NCBI GenBank assembly: GCA_023014365.1
Contig: JAEBUN010000027.1
Span: 186,001 to 250,000 of the forward strand
DNA: 64,000 bases
Source of the DNA: Lepiota brunneoincarnata
Taxonomy: Eukaryota > Basidiomycota > Agaricomycetes > Agaricales > Agaricaceae
Direction of reading: 5' to 3'
Under the pieces are notes generated by a model that had not been told where the DNA came from, did not search any database, and was given only the letters and a program-made list of their open reading frames with translations. The position numbers and the translations under genes are program-made. Each line of letters begins with the position of its first letter. Position 1 is the stretch's first letter. Of this stretch, positions 42,785 through 54,000 are shown one piece after another.

Positions 42785-43199
42785 GGATATGTCTGATGAG
42801 GACATCAGACCTTACGAAGGGGATAATGTTATGAACAGTCCAGACCGGGAGGAACAAGAATTACTGTTCGACTTTACAAGATGGGTACAGGAGACTACAG
42901 ACCAACTACGGGCACAAGAATACGAAGACGAGGAAGGGGAATACTACACCGCCATGCAGGACCTGGCGAGAGAAGCAGGAATGGAGATAACCTTGGAGGA
43001 TATATTGGAATACCCCGAGGACGAAGGAGATAACCATGGATCAATCGATCCAACCTCCGATACGGATGGAAGCACTGAGAGAATGGAGAGCGAGAACGGA
43101 GAGGACTCCATGGAGATACAATCGGGAGAAGGAGATTATGAGTCAGAGGAAAGCGATGGAACATCGCACAGCAGTAGCGAGAGTACTGACTCATTGTAA
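41628..43199 (+). CDS. GA post-pol frame b: 523-residue protein ending in the LTR
   Basis: Overlaps pol, then frame a for about 1.16 kb, and continues through the purine tract into the 3' LTR. Residues 1-300 look like a folded or helical protein with hydrophobic stretches (e.g. VLYKLYLLLM, VWYLACIAAHEEYQAEL). A VIDLT word (about 42648-42662) followed by SP-rich acidic text resembles a SUMO-interacting motif. The last 122 residues are the LTR-encoded acidic module. Retroviral genes that reach into U3, such as nef of HIV and sag of MMTV, show this arrangement is possible. No homologous family is recognised. Confidence 0.65.
   Translation: MDAFSSGKESYPWRTASKEIANLTLPPIPLTTNQTGPTVLISSGIPSFPPTNPRYDPSFYTKFPFILPEPVLNAVQRWYPWSTPAGRHLLLFCITSASSTTEQQNSKNYAPLFFLAQQRNRTAIPFLPCYQPLSPNSRSRVRSQARAMEAEVRTALSYLSGPPPNLPTLPWWIRVTNHQVLYKLYLLLMTPPSGLPPLTYPPPELAAIAAVDSAISKQDARATNVDIVERLPQAITRSTARETLTSINPQVWYLACIAAHEEYQAELDPSHAKPQTTIFDTLLQAPSSAPLQPDPSAPEFKMPPSSFRPPTPPPHLLVEATDFLNRSFGTPATIHSREPIVIDLTQDPPSPDHQVTEATPQNPTHTSTGTPSPNQTLQESLSDYTEDMSDEDIRPYEGDNVMNSPDREEQELLFDFTRWVQETTDQLRAQEYEDEEGEYYTAMQDLAREAGMEITLEDILEYPEDEGDNHGSIDPTSDTDGSTERMESENGEDSMEIQSGEGDYESEESDGTSHSSSESTDSL
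42816..42823 (+). other. Polypurine tract of GA
   Basis: GAAGGGGA just before the 3' LTR at 42827. The GB elements have AGAAGGGGGTAA in the same place. Confidence 0.75.
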
Positions 43200-43524
43200 T
43201 ATAAATAACACTAGGATGCCATCAGCCAGGATGTGCATCATGGTCAGGACTGCGGACGACCAGTAGAACAGCCAAGTAACCTATAACGAGTATATAGCAT
43301 CTCATAGGTATATAAGGCCTGTACAAGTAGAGATTAAAGCCTCAAGCTTTAATCTTGTTAACAGCGGTCGTTTACCTCTCTGCCTTAACTTGGCGTCTTC
43401 CCTCGTTATCTCATTGAGCGCGATCCACTAAGCTCTATAAGGCCAACCGTCTCGGACACCTTGTAGAGTGATTGAAGGCCGTCTCCAGTTATCCTCGGAT
43501 ACAGAAGGAGCACGGATCATAACA
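42827..43524 (+). repeat. 3' LTR of GA (698 bp)
   Basis: Same ends and length as 35283-35980; I found no difference between them over the parts compared, including the whole ORF. Confidence 0.97.
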
Positions 43525-43529
43525 CTTCC

Positions 43530-45142
43530 CCTAACAGTAACCTGGAATCTGACAACTGCAATGTTGCTAAGAAATGCTACAACTCAAAGTTGGTGAGTAG
43601 ACTAGATAGCTATTCTTAGCCTTCATTGTGGAGAGCGAATGCTTTGTTGATATCACAATTGAATGAAGTATTAGAAAATGCATCATCTGCCAGTTGGAGG
43701 ACAACTGGGGCATGAACCATAGCCAACCACTGACAAACCCTCCCAACACAGGCATGTCAGGCAGCCACTCAGGCACTGAAGAGCACATTTGAGCAAGCTG
43801 AATGGTGGTAAGAACCGAATATCCACACTACCTTGCAGGAGTCACTGATACTCCAGGTTCCATTCCATTTGATGCATCTTCACTGGGGGTAGACATCATG
43901 TGTTCTTCAGAGTCAGGTTTAGTACCATTGTTGGGCAATACAGGCATTTGGAACAGAGTTGAGAGTGTATCCAACCAATGGTGGATTCTCTCCAAGTCCA
44001 CAGGCTAGCTGCTGCCCACCGACTCTCAAGCACTTGATGATACAGTTGTAGCATTATAATAAGGCAATGAAATAGGTATGTACACACCTGGCAGGGCCTT
44101 CTATTCCTCTGAGGCCCAAATTATTGTTGCCCTCATTCACCCTTGATGGTAGTTCCTCCACTAAGTTGGCACCAATTGAGGTGAAAGCGGTATCAGCATC
44201 ATGTTTAAATGAAGAGCAAACAGAAGAGCTACTGAGGACAGATGAAGTAGCAAGCAGCCTCGAAAGATCAGACATCTTTAAGTGGTGAGTGGAGAGTGGG
44301 TTGAAGATGGTGGAGACAAAGTAAGGTGATGGCCATATCAGTTGCAAGTATTTCCTACCTTATTGAGCACATCACCACTGGAAACACTCTACCTGGACTT
44401 AGCCAATGCAACATTCATTACCTTTGCCATCGCCTGCTTGCCGGAAACACTCAAACAAACACCCAAACCACTGACATCAATGAAGTGGCAGGTGCATTCC
44501 AGACCACCCCCCCCACTTGAATTTGCTGCAGGAGACCAGGCCCTCCTCAATGGTGAGGCCTCTACTTATGTTAGCCCCAGCAGAGTACCATTACCCGACC
44601 CCCTATGCTGGGAAAAGTTCATGGTCAACAAGTTCTAAAAAAAATATGACAGCTCTCTCTTCACAGAATACCAGGCCCAAATGATGTCCCCAACTACAAT
44701 TACAGCTTGAACTTTGTAGGCAACCACTTGCCATCCTTGTCTTTACTACACCTAGCTACAAACATTGATTTAGATAAATATTTTAGCCAGTCACCAATTC
44801 ATAAATTTATCCATATACGACTTCCCACCAGTGGCCCGCTCCTGCACCCACTCATGGGCCACTCAATCTGTACGCTCTGCCAATTCTGAATTGTTAACAT
44901 AATCTGCATATTGGACACATTGCTGAATAGAACCTAATTAGCGTATAACATCTATTATAGGCACAGAGACAATAAACCAATCCTATTTTGGTCATTACAA
45001 CAGATCCTTTTATTGTGACAGACTTGGTTCTAAAACACGTGATGGGTACCGAGTGTACAAACGGAACTGATTCTTATAACTATTCTTGTGTACCTCCTGT
45101 CCATAGGACCAATTCTGGCAGGTCTCAGGTGTGGACACCTGA
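43530..45142. other. Decayed CpG-poor sequence, no recognisable gene
   Basis: Continuation of the sequence at 34433-35277 across the GA insertion. Only short frames without motifs. Confidence 0.5.
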
Positions 45143-45307
45143 CATTGATGCACAGTAAATGATGACCACATGTATTGAGGTCCATGCAATGCCCAGCACA
45201 CCATTTCCGGTATAGTCCTGGAAAACACATCAGATCACCCCCTCACTTCCAACGATAAATTTATCCCAGGTAGTCGAACTGTTAGTAGCACATAACGTCA
45301 ACGGTTC
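45143..45307. repeat. Unclassified repeat, copy 1
   Basis: Shares several blocks with 58448-58614, such as GGTATAGTCCTGGAA, TCACTTCCAA and CATAACGTCAAC / CATAATGTCAAC. The remaining 45308-45708 up to the carboxylesterase holds no gene I can see and presumably its promoter. Confidence 0.65.
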
Positions 45308-45708
45308 TGTCTGTCATCACTTTTCGGCTCCCCTGCAGTGAGTCTCGCATACCCCCTTTTATGATCCCTCCTTTACGCAGAAGACATGTACTCTTTAGAA
45401 ATACTTGGGTCGTTAGCTACCGAGAAACGAGTTGCCATTCCCCTTCGCATCGAACTCCCAGTTGTCCTTGCCATAGCTCAGAACTCGCACTTCTCGCCGC
45501 ACAATTCTCGATCTGTGCAGCGCCCAGAACTGCCTCGTGGGTATTATACCCCAATTTCGCCTATGCTCTATTGATATTTACTGGTTCGATTCTCGTTCGC
45601 CCTAAAGTGACATTCAGATGAGCCACCATCATCCAGATGTCTGCAAGCATCCCACTGAGATTATGATCCCCATCACAACTAACAAGTATATAAGGTCGAT
45701 GTGATTCC

Positions 45709-48001
45709 ATGGAAGTCGTCCTCAGTATGCTGTTGCGACTCCTTGCCCCTCTTGTTCTCTCCGCGTTGGTAAGCGGGGCTCCAAAGACCATATATAAAAC
45801 TAAGGTGGTAGAGGCAGAGGCCGTTGGGTCGATAGTCGAACTCAATTGTGAGATAGCAGTTGATCAGATATTGTGGCATCTTCCGTCCTTATATTCACCC
45901 TATGCAGATGGCACATTCCATGGTTTAGAGGATCAGTTGACTGGTATTATCTACTTCCGTGGGGTGCGCTTCGCAGATCCACCAATTGGCGATCTCCGGT
46001 GGAGGGCACCAGTCTCGCCTCCGAGCGGACACCTTGGCGACGTGAACGCTACTCAGGTACGGATTATTCACGAGGCCAGGCGGATGATCCCTACTTACTA
46101 GACCTCAGTTCGCTAGAAATTGCACTAGAACAGTTCAAACCAGGGTCGCTGATCTCACCTCTGAAGATTGTCTATTCGGAAACATGTGTTTCACCGACTA
46201 GACCCCAAAGCTTTTAATGAGCAAATTCCAGGTCTACATTCCCATCAATACATGTGTCGATGAAGGACTTCCAGTCCTGGGGCAGTTCCACGGTCAGTAT
46301 TATACTTCCATTAATGTGATGGATCTCTAAATCCCACAGTAGGGGGCGGTTTCCAGGGCGGGAGTACTCATTCTGCTCCCCCTGAGCTTATAATGCATTC
46401 CAGTGCAAATCCTCTCATATTTGTTTCGTTTGCATACCGAGTTGGGCAATTCGGGTTCCTCGGTACAATTGTGCTAACTCCGGAGCATCCTACTCTGTGC
46501 TAACAGGCTCCTACAGGTGGCATACAGGTCCGCAGGGACGGTGCGTTGAACGCTGGATTGCTTGATCAGGTATCTATTGTTCTCAATGCATGCCACACCC
46601 TTCCTAATTATCTCGTTGCAGCGCGCCGCGCTCCGGTGGTTACAAAGATATGTAGGGAAATTTGGTGGGGACAGCAAGTAGGTTGAATTTCCTGACCCCC
46701 TCTTTATATTATTCTCAGTAAGGAATGCTTCGATCACAGCAAGGTGACGATCTGGGGCCAGTCAGCTGGGGCCGGCTCCACTATGTATCATGTAAGAGTC
46801 AGATGAGTTTCTGTTTAATCTAAAGCTCAAAATTCGTGTAGCTCATCGCAAATGGTGGTAACAACGAGCACCTTTTCCATGCTGCAATGGGTGACAGCCC
46901 ATCTCTCAACTTTGCACCCCTGTTCAGCGAAGACTATGACGTGGGCATATATGATCAATTTGCAGATTTTGCGTGAGTAGCCGGCCCGTACCAACTCTTT
47001 CAAGTCTTCTCAAATGTGGATTCTAGAGGTTGTGGCAATGGAGGCCAGAACACGCTCCAATACCTCTGGGCAGCAGATGTCAATACTCTCGCCCAGGCAG
47101 GAAGCCATGTCTTAGCTGCGCGACCATCAATGCTTTACATGTTTTCGCCGTTCTTGGATGGAGAATTTATCAGGGAACGCCCCATTGAAGCGTTTAAGGC
47201 AGGACACTTTGCTCAGGTGCCCGTCCTTTTCGGGTGAACGTCTACCATTTCTCAAATCCCTACCGAATCTCATATTCGACTCTAGCTCGAACACAAACGA
47301 AGGGGCTCGTTGGTCTGCATCTCTTCCGGATCCTTCTGCTAATACCTCAATGCCGAATGCAACGGAAGATACAGTCTTCAACTTCCTCCGCGGTCAATAT
47401 CCCACCCTCACTTGCTCCTCGGTTAATTGTGCCTTTGAACTTTATCCCCTTCAATCATTTGATGGATCGGTCAGCCTCCAAGGACAGCAGATGTATGGCG
47501 AGGCGAGATTCATATGTACTGTGGCTATGATCACAGATAGCGCATCCCATCACAATGTGGGGGCCTTCCAGTATCGGTAACCTCCTCTTGATCTGCTTGT
47601 TATCCAAGTTGACGACCGTTACAGCTATGAGAATCCCCAACTTGGTTTGTCCCACCACAATGAGCTCCATGCATTCTTCAGCCCTCCTGCAGACGCTAAT
47701 CAAGATGATCTGGCACTATTCGAGGCTATGAGAGAGTACTTTACGTCGTTTGTCACCACTGGAACGCCTTCAGCTAAGAATGGCATTGTATGGGAGGTGC
47801 GTGTCAATAACATGTTCGCAAATACCAGTGAAAAAAGAAAAATCACTGATTGTTGCGCGTGTGGGGCAGCCTGTGAGCTCAAATGGCGGAAGTTCTCGCA
47901 TACTGCTTCGCCCAAACGGGGTGAAGATGGAGCAAATTGGAAATGTGTTGAACACTCGATGTGATTTCTGGCACAACCTCAGTCATGAAATGCAAACGTA
48001 G
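45709..48001 (+). CDS. Type-B carboxylesterase/lipase, 13 exons, secreted
   Basis: Exons: 45709-45847, 45908-46056, 46109-46183, 46232-46292, 46343-46462, 46517-46569, 46622-46677, 46740-46791, 46842-46972, 47027-47233, 47286-47576, 47625-47796, 47870-48001; they sum to 1638 nt, 545 residues, the usual family length. A signal peptide opens it (LLRLLAPLVLSALVSG). Family marks are YFRGVRFADPPIGDLRW, SEDCLFGN, the oxyanion HGGGF (made by the exon 4/5 join), the nucleophile in GQSAGAGS, the acid E in SNTNEGARW and H in SHHNELH. All introns are GT-AG except 46184-46231, which starts AT; GT there would need one CpG-to-CpA change. It would hydrolyse ester substrates outside the cell. It is the only resident-looking gene in the window. 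Confidence 0.88.
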
Positions 48002-50682
48002 ACGACATTAATGTGTACTATGAACGCTGAATGAACCTTGCTATGAATATCCTAGTAAACAGAGTGACCTAACTCGTGAGGATATTGGGTCCCATAAATC
48101 AAGTTCGTTCTTTGCCCCTGGTCACGACACACACCCGTATCTACCATTCCACTCTGCTTCGCATTGAAAGACTTGCGGAGGTTCTCTGAAGGAAAAGCAG
48201 GGTGAGCTTGCATGTTTTGACTGTCTTACAGGGAAAGCAACAGTACCAGTATGCTGCTAAGGCTCTTCGGACCACCCCTCAGTCAGTCACATATTGATAC
48301 CATGAGGTATTCAAACCCCTGTCCTCGGGAATGTGGGGCCGTTGATTGGTGCTACCTGCGAAAGGTCTGGTGTGGCATTTGTCGGCGAGCGCCACGGATG
48401 CCCAACTTGATACCGCAACACACCCAACCAGTTGCATTTTAAAAAGCCTCATATTTCATTGAATATCATACAACCAGCCTGGGACCAACCAAACTCAAGT
48501 ATAACAAGACATTTGATGTGGCCCAAAGGTGGGGCTGAGGGAGCTGAGAATGAAACTACGTGTACTGCACGTCCAAATACTACATTCAACTTATTTCAGT
48601 ACCCACGCCCGCTTTATCATGTCAGATGCCCGTCCAGCAATTGCATATACAGGTGCCTGAGTTTTAGCCGCAGGACGCTTGGTTCGATTCCAAGACCTCG
48701 CACTTTTGCAGCTTGCTGCCCTATCTTCAGAGACCGCCGGCCTGATGCTTAAGTAGGGATCTGGCTAAGGAATTACACAGACAGACAGACAGACAAAAAA
48801 GCCGTGGTGTAAAAGACTACAGTGGGCCGGCCTCTCATCAGGCACCGTGCCATGAGGGGTCCGAGCGGGAAGGATGCCCCAGGCCCAGCCCTCCCCCCCC
48901 CCCTTTCTACCTACCTGTACGGGGTGCCTGGACCCCGGCGCGCTAGCCGGTCTGACAGATCAATTAATATATTGGCAGGTTAGGGCAGCGGTTAAGCCCT
49001 CTGGTGAGCCCCTTCGCAAGGGCGAAACCCGCATAAGTCCCCCCCCAATATGCAGAAACAATGTCCCGTAGAGCCGCCAAGTTGGCATTGGTCGACTATC
49101 GGATATGAAGGTGTGACTTGTCATGACTTGTGGACTGACAGAAAGAAAGGGGATGGAGTTGCTCTGTTTCTAAGTAGTAGGCGTAGGCTTCCCCAACCAA
49201 GGATCTTGATAGATGTCAAATGACCCAAATCCCCGTCGGGCGGTGACCCACAGGAGCCCACAGGATCCTTGGTGTATCAGATCATGTAACAACCCTCTTC
49301 CTCACCCTAGTCATCATCCAGTCTAATTGGAGATTTTGCTGACTCGCTATTATCTACTCATCATCATCAGAAGCCTATTGTTTGCAAACGATTGTGAGTA
49401 GATGATCTGGGATGTACCATCTTGTCCCATTCCATGGCTCCTCAATCTCCAGTTATCGGCCCTGATGAATTGTCGAAAATCACGTACAGGAGTGGATGAT
49501 TTCCTGTAGGAAATCTGGACAAATCTAGGAGCTCAGAAGCTGTTGAATTTCAGGTCCGTTCTGGTTCCCATAGCTTGGCATAGTTTGAGACGTTTCCCAT
49601 GCTTTCCCGTTCCCAATCAACCGTGCATACGGTGGTGCATGCCCGAAAGAGGCAAGTGTTTTGGAAACCCTGGGCAAGGGGGGTTTGTCAGGTGGCGCCA
49701 TCTTCAATCCAGTCTCGGACTGCCCGCGGGTAGTCACCCGGTTTCCTTTTTCTCCCACACCGTTAAGGCATTACTACTAGTATAAAATGTTTCTATACTT
49801 GTGGTTTGCACAACACGGTTCTGCTTTCCACATAGAGGAGGTGAGTAGTGTACACAGATGACCCGCTCATTATAGTTATGCTCTCATTTAGATTACAGAT
49901 CCCACCTGAATCGCCATAGAGTCATCGCTGCACAACAACTACCACCTATAACGTCAGCTCGATGCATCCAAGACACGCCAAGCATAGAAGACAGGAACGA
50001 AGCGCAGATAGCGAAAAACGCAGCCAGACCAATCAATGGACATGCACTGGCAAAGAAGGTTCCGCGCACAAGCCGTGTAGGGTCTCCGAAGGCTTCGTTT
50101 GTGAGTTTGAAATTAAGAGGGGGGATGGCTGGGAGACTGGAACGATACGATGTGGTCATAGGCAACCAACTTAGGAGGCTTGCACGGAGTCTTTTCTGTG
50201 CATCTTCCAGCCTGAACTTCTGAACACAGCACTACATATATGCTAAATCCAGACTCCATTCATGACCATACAATTGTCACTCGCACCATCATTGTACCTC
50301 TCATTAGTAAGTCTAGATATATGTGAGTGGCCTAAGCAGTGGGATTTGCTTCAATATTTGGTGCCAAGCCATTCACCTTATATCGAGTTCCCTCGCTATG
50401 CTCACCCAATTTCATGCAAGAGAGCGAAAGGGAATTGTTCATTAGTTTGCTTTATTCATATATGATATCCGACTGGCAGGGTGATGGAGTGTGTGATTAA
50501 CGAGAATGTATGCGCAGCAGTATGTCGATAGAGACAATGTATGTAAATGAGATTGCTAGGATCCACGTAAGAAGACTGGTAGAACAAGGATATGAAGTAT
50601 GCTACTCACCTAGGATCCACGTAAGAAGACTGGGATCCTAGGACAGTCGGAACGCTACCTAAATACGATGAGAGCTATGTAC
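48002..50682. other. Intergenic stretch without a clear gene
   Basis: No gene is recognised. A tRNA-like T-arm (48678-48694) and CAGA repeat (48776-48794) are listed separately. A minus-strand frame at 50165-49893 has one hydrophobic segment and no match. A 23-bp direct repeat with TAGGATCCACGTAAGAAGAC occurs near 50557 and 50611. Confidence 0.4.
48678..48794 (+). repeat. Possible SINE remnant with tRNA-like T-arm and CAGA tail
   Basis: CTTGG-TTCGATT-CCAAG (48678-48694) forms a 5-bp T-arm and contains a B-box GGTTCGATTCC. About 80 bp on there is a (CAGA)n run followed by AAAAAA. A clear A box and acceptor stem are missing, so a tRNA gene is excluded and a SINE is only possible. Confidence 0.3.
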
Positions 50683-50687
50683 TGTTA

Positions 50688-50970
50688 TGTAGGAATTTTA
50701 CAAGCCAGTGGACAGTCGACGCGACGTCGGCTGGACTCTCTCGTTAGTCTCTATTTGGACATGGACCCTACTTGTGCAAATCGCGATCTCGCGATTTATT
50801 TACTATTTTATTTCTATTCCCATTCAGTAAAACTTCAGTTACCTGGCATACGGACACGTAGCTAGGCTTTCCTCAGTACTTGTGCGTATAACGAGTGACT
50901 GAGGTGAGCATCCACATTTACATCCACTATACTTATGTTAAGCTTATGTTCATAGTCTTATATTCTTACA
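50688..50970 (+). repeat. 5' LTR of the copia element
   Basis: Begins TGTAGGAATTTTAC and ends TATTCTTACA. It differs from the 3' LTR at five sites that I can see, all transitions at CpG positions. Confidence 0.95.
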
Positions 50971-50993
50971 GGTTAGCTAATATACTAGTACTC

Positions 50994-51030
50994 GTGCGTA
51001 TAACGAGTGACTGAGTCTTATATTCTTACA
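50994..51030 (+). repeat. Partial second copy of the LTR tail
   Basis: Repeats the LTR segments CGTATAACGAGTGACTGAG and TCTTATATTCTTACA with about 50 bp missing between them. It restores a normal LTR end directly against the primer site at 51031. Confidence 0.8.
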
Positions 51031-51042
51031 GGTTATGGGCCC
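51031..51042 (+). other. Copia primer-binding site, initiator-tRNA half type
   Basis: GGTTATGGGCCC is the reverse complement of GGGCCCATAACC, the anticodon-loop region of eukaryotic initiator tRNA-Met. Drosophila copia primes with such a cut tRNA. Confidence 0.75.
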
Positions 51043-51064
51043 CGACCGTTGCTAAATCTACACA

Positions 51065-54000
51065 ATGAGCTCCGCAACATCAGACATTCTCCCTTCCTCC
51101 GTTCCGAAACTTGACCCGGCAGGATCGAACTGGGCTATCTTCATGCTCAGGTTCGAAGCAGCCATCCAGGGCAAGGGGCTCTGGGGACATTTTGATGGTA
51201 CCGAGATGCGCCCCCAGCTGCCAGACATGACAGCTGCTGCCACGACCACACAGGGACAGACACCCACCACAACCCCATCTCCTATCACAGCCAAAATGGT
51301 TGAGAAGTGGGACTGTGACGAACGCGTCGCGCGTGCCCTACTCATCCAGCGGTTGCCCGACTCCACCCTCATGATAGTTGCCCGCGTAATCACTGTCAAA
51401 AACATGTGGGACCAGGTGAAACAGGAATACACCTACAAGGGTGCCTTCTCACAGGCATGACTGCAACGCGAGTTCATGGCAGCACAGTGCCCTGAACGTG
51501 GAGATGTCCGAGCCTTCCTACACAATTTACGTGCAAAACGCGTCGAGCTGTCAACAGTCGGAGTCACCATCAGTGATGATGACTACAGAAGCACGGTCAT
51601 AGGTTCCCTACCTCGCTGGTTGGCATCATATGCCTCAGCACAACTATCCTTCACTCGCGTCCATGCTGCCCCTTCCTTCACAATAGACCCTGAAATCTTG
51701 ATCATCCTGATCTGTGACGAGTGGGACCGATGTCGAAGCAACAAACCAAAGGGTCCTACCAAAAATGATGGTGATGAAGCCATGAATGTCGAGGGAGGCA
51801 GCCAGAAGAGTTCAGGAAAGAGGAACTTCAAAAAGGGGAAGTGCCACAACTGTGGAATCCCAGGCCATTACGCCTACGAGTGTCGCAAACCAAAGAAAGA
51901 AGGGGGAGCAGAAAAGTCAGCACCCGAAGCTTCAAAAAGGGAAGCACCCAAACCTAAACCAGCGAGCGTAAATGCAGTCATGGATGACTTCGAGGATGAA
52001 GCCCTGATGGTGGAAATGGATGACGAGATCAAGATCATGGATGACGATGCCGACTGGGGCATCCCGATTGTTGCTACAATAGAAGTAAGCAAATTAGAAG
52101 AAGATCTCCCCGATTTCGAAGAGACAGACCTACTAGAAGAGGTCTACGCCACCTCCGAAGACAACAAAGTCTTCATAGGGCAGGTTCAAGAACAGAACCT
52201 CCATACGCACATCGAATTATTTGATTCAGGGACATCCAGGCATATCTCACCATATCGAGATGCCTTCATAAAACTGCAGAGCATCCCCCCTCGACCCCTA
52301 AAGGCTGCCAATAAACAGAGTTTCAGTGCGATTGGGATTGGCGATATAATCCTTGACTTACCAAATGGCAGTACCACCTCGAAACTGCATTTATCCAACG
52401 TCCTGTACTCACCTGAGGCTGGGTACACCCTCATATCCATCGGACGACTCGACGAAGCTGGATATATGGTCACATTTGCAAATGGCAGGTGTATTATACG
52501 TGAACCGGGTGGAAACAAAATAGCCGAGATCCCACGAAACCAAGCAGCCCTATACAAACATGTCAGGGAAGGAGAAATTGAGGTGAATGCTGTCTGTGAG
52601 ACACTCACTCTCGACGAGATGCATTGATGGCTTGGCCACATCGCACCAGCAGCCATGAAAAGACTTCTACATGAAGGAATGGTGATCGGTTTACAACTAG
52701 ACTCCAATGGAGACACAAACCTGTCCTGCGATTCATGTATATTCGCAAAATCGACACAGCAGCCAATCGCAAAGGCTCGGCAAGGCACAGGGGCAACTAG
52801 CTTTGCCTAGGAAATACACTCCGATGTGTGGGGACCTGCCAAAACAGAGTCACGAAGGGGACGTAAATACCACGTTACCTTTACCGATGATTATTCTTGA
52901 TGGACACATGTGGATTTCCTGTCAAATAAATCTGACACCTTCGACGCGTACAAACGGTTTGAGGCATGGTGCAAGACGCAGTTCCAAGCTCGTGTGAAGG
53001 CCCTACATTCGGACAGAGGTGGAGAGTACACTGGAAATGATTTTCAGCAGTATCTCAGATCGCGAGGCACAGAGATCAAGCTCACCGTGCATGATACTCC
53101 CCAGCACAACGGAATAGCCGAACGTCGCAATCGCACCATCATGGAACGATTCCGAGCCATGAACCACATTGCTCGCCTCCCAGAATACCTGTGGCCTGAA
53201 GGAGTTCGCCATGTCGTGTGGCTAATGAACAGAACAGGGACAAAAGCGATTGCAGGGACAACACCCTATGAGGTCCTGTACAGCAAGAAGCCAGATCTTC
53301 GAGCAGTACGCAAATGGGGAGAGGAATGCTGGGTGCACGAGCCAGGGGTAAATAAAATGGCTGATCGTGCTAAAAAGGGCCGGTGGCTGGGTTTCGACCC
53401 GGAAAGCAATGGCATACAAGTCTGGATACCTGCCACAGGTGCCGTGAGGGTAGAACGAAACATCCGTTTCAGAAAGGAGGCAAATCTCGAGGGGGAGAAT
53501 GTGCCAATCAGCAAGATTCGCAGTGAGCAACCACTCACCACGCACCAGACCACCATACAACCCTCAAGCCAGCCACAAACAAGTGCCGAAACCCCTAGCA
53601 AGCCACTAGAGGTCCCAACGAACCCCCCAGAGTCAGTGGTACAACTGCCAACAAAGACAGACAACCAGGACCTGCCCCAGAGTGACCGTCCACAACATAT
53701 CCGCATGCCAAGCCAAAAAGCTCGCGAAATCCTTGAGGGAACAGCCGTAACGATGGCTGAGGAGCTAGATTGGGAGGACGTGCATGCCCTAGCAGCCGAA
53801 ATGGAGTCCATTGAGGCATTGGAACCAGGAAGCCTCAAAGAGGCTAGAGAACGAGTGGACTGGCCACTATGGGAGAGCGCAATAAAGGAGGAGTTAGCTA
53901 CCCTCAAAGCTGCAGGGACATGGAAACTAGTGGACACACCACCTGGCGTAAATCGAGTGGGCTCGAAGTGGGTTTTTTGAGCCAAGAAGGATCCAGCTGG

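Larger units (their letters stand above)
35283..43524 (+). mobile_element. GA-family Ty3/gypsy chromovirus, complete and apparently intact (8242 bp)
   Basis: Two 698-bp LTRs, identical as far as I compared them, enclose a self-priming site, gag, pol and two overlapping post-pol frames. CTTCC at 35278-35282 and 43525-43529 is a perfect 5-bp duplication. No stop or shift is seen in gag, pol or the post-pol frames. Matching LTRs and open genes point to a very recent insertion and a possibly active element. Confidence 0.96.

Noticed and set aside
48678..48694. tRNA gene
   Set aside because: Only a T-arm is present; no acceptor stem, D-arm or anticodon arm could be built around it.
49893..50165. 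Minus-strand frame with a hydrophobic segment
   Set aside because: No family match, no neighbouring exons that I can join, and composition gives no clear coding signal.
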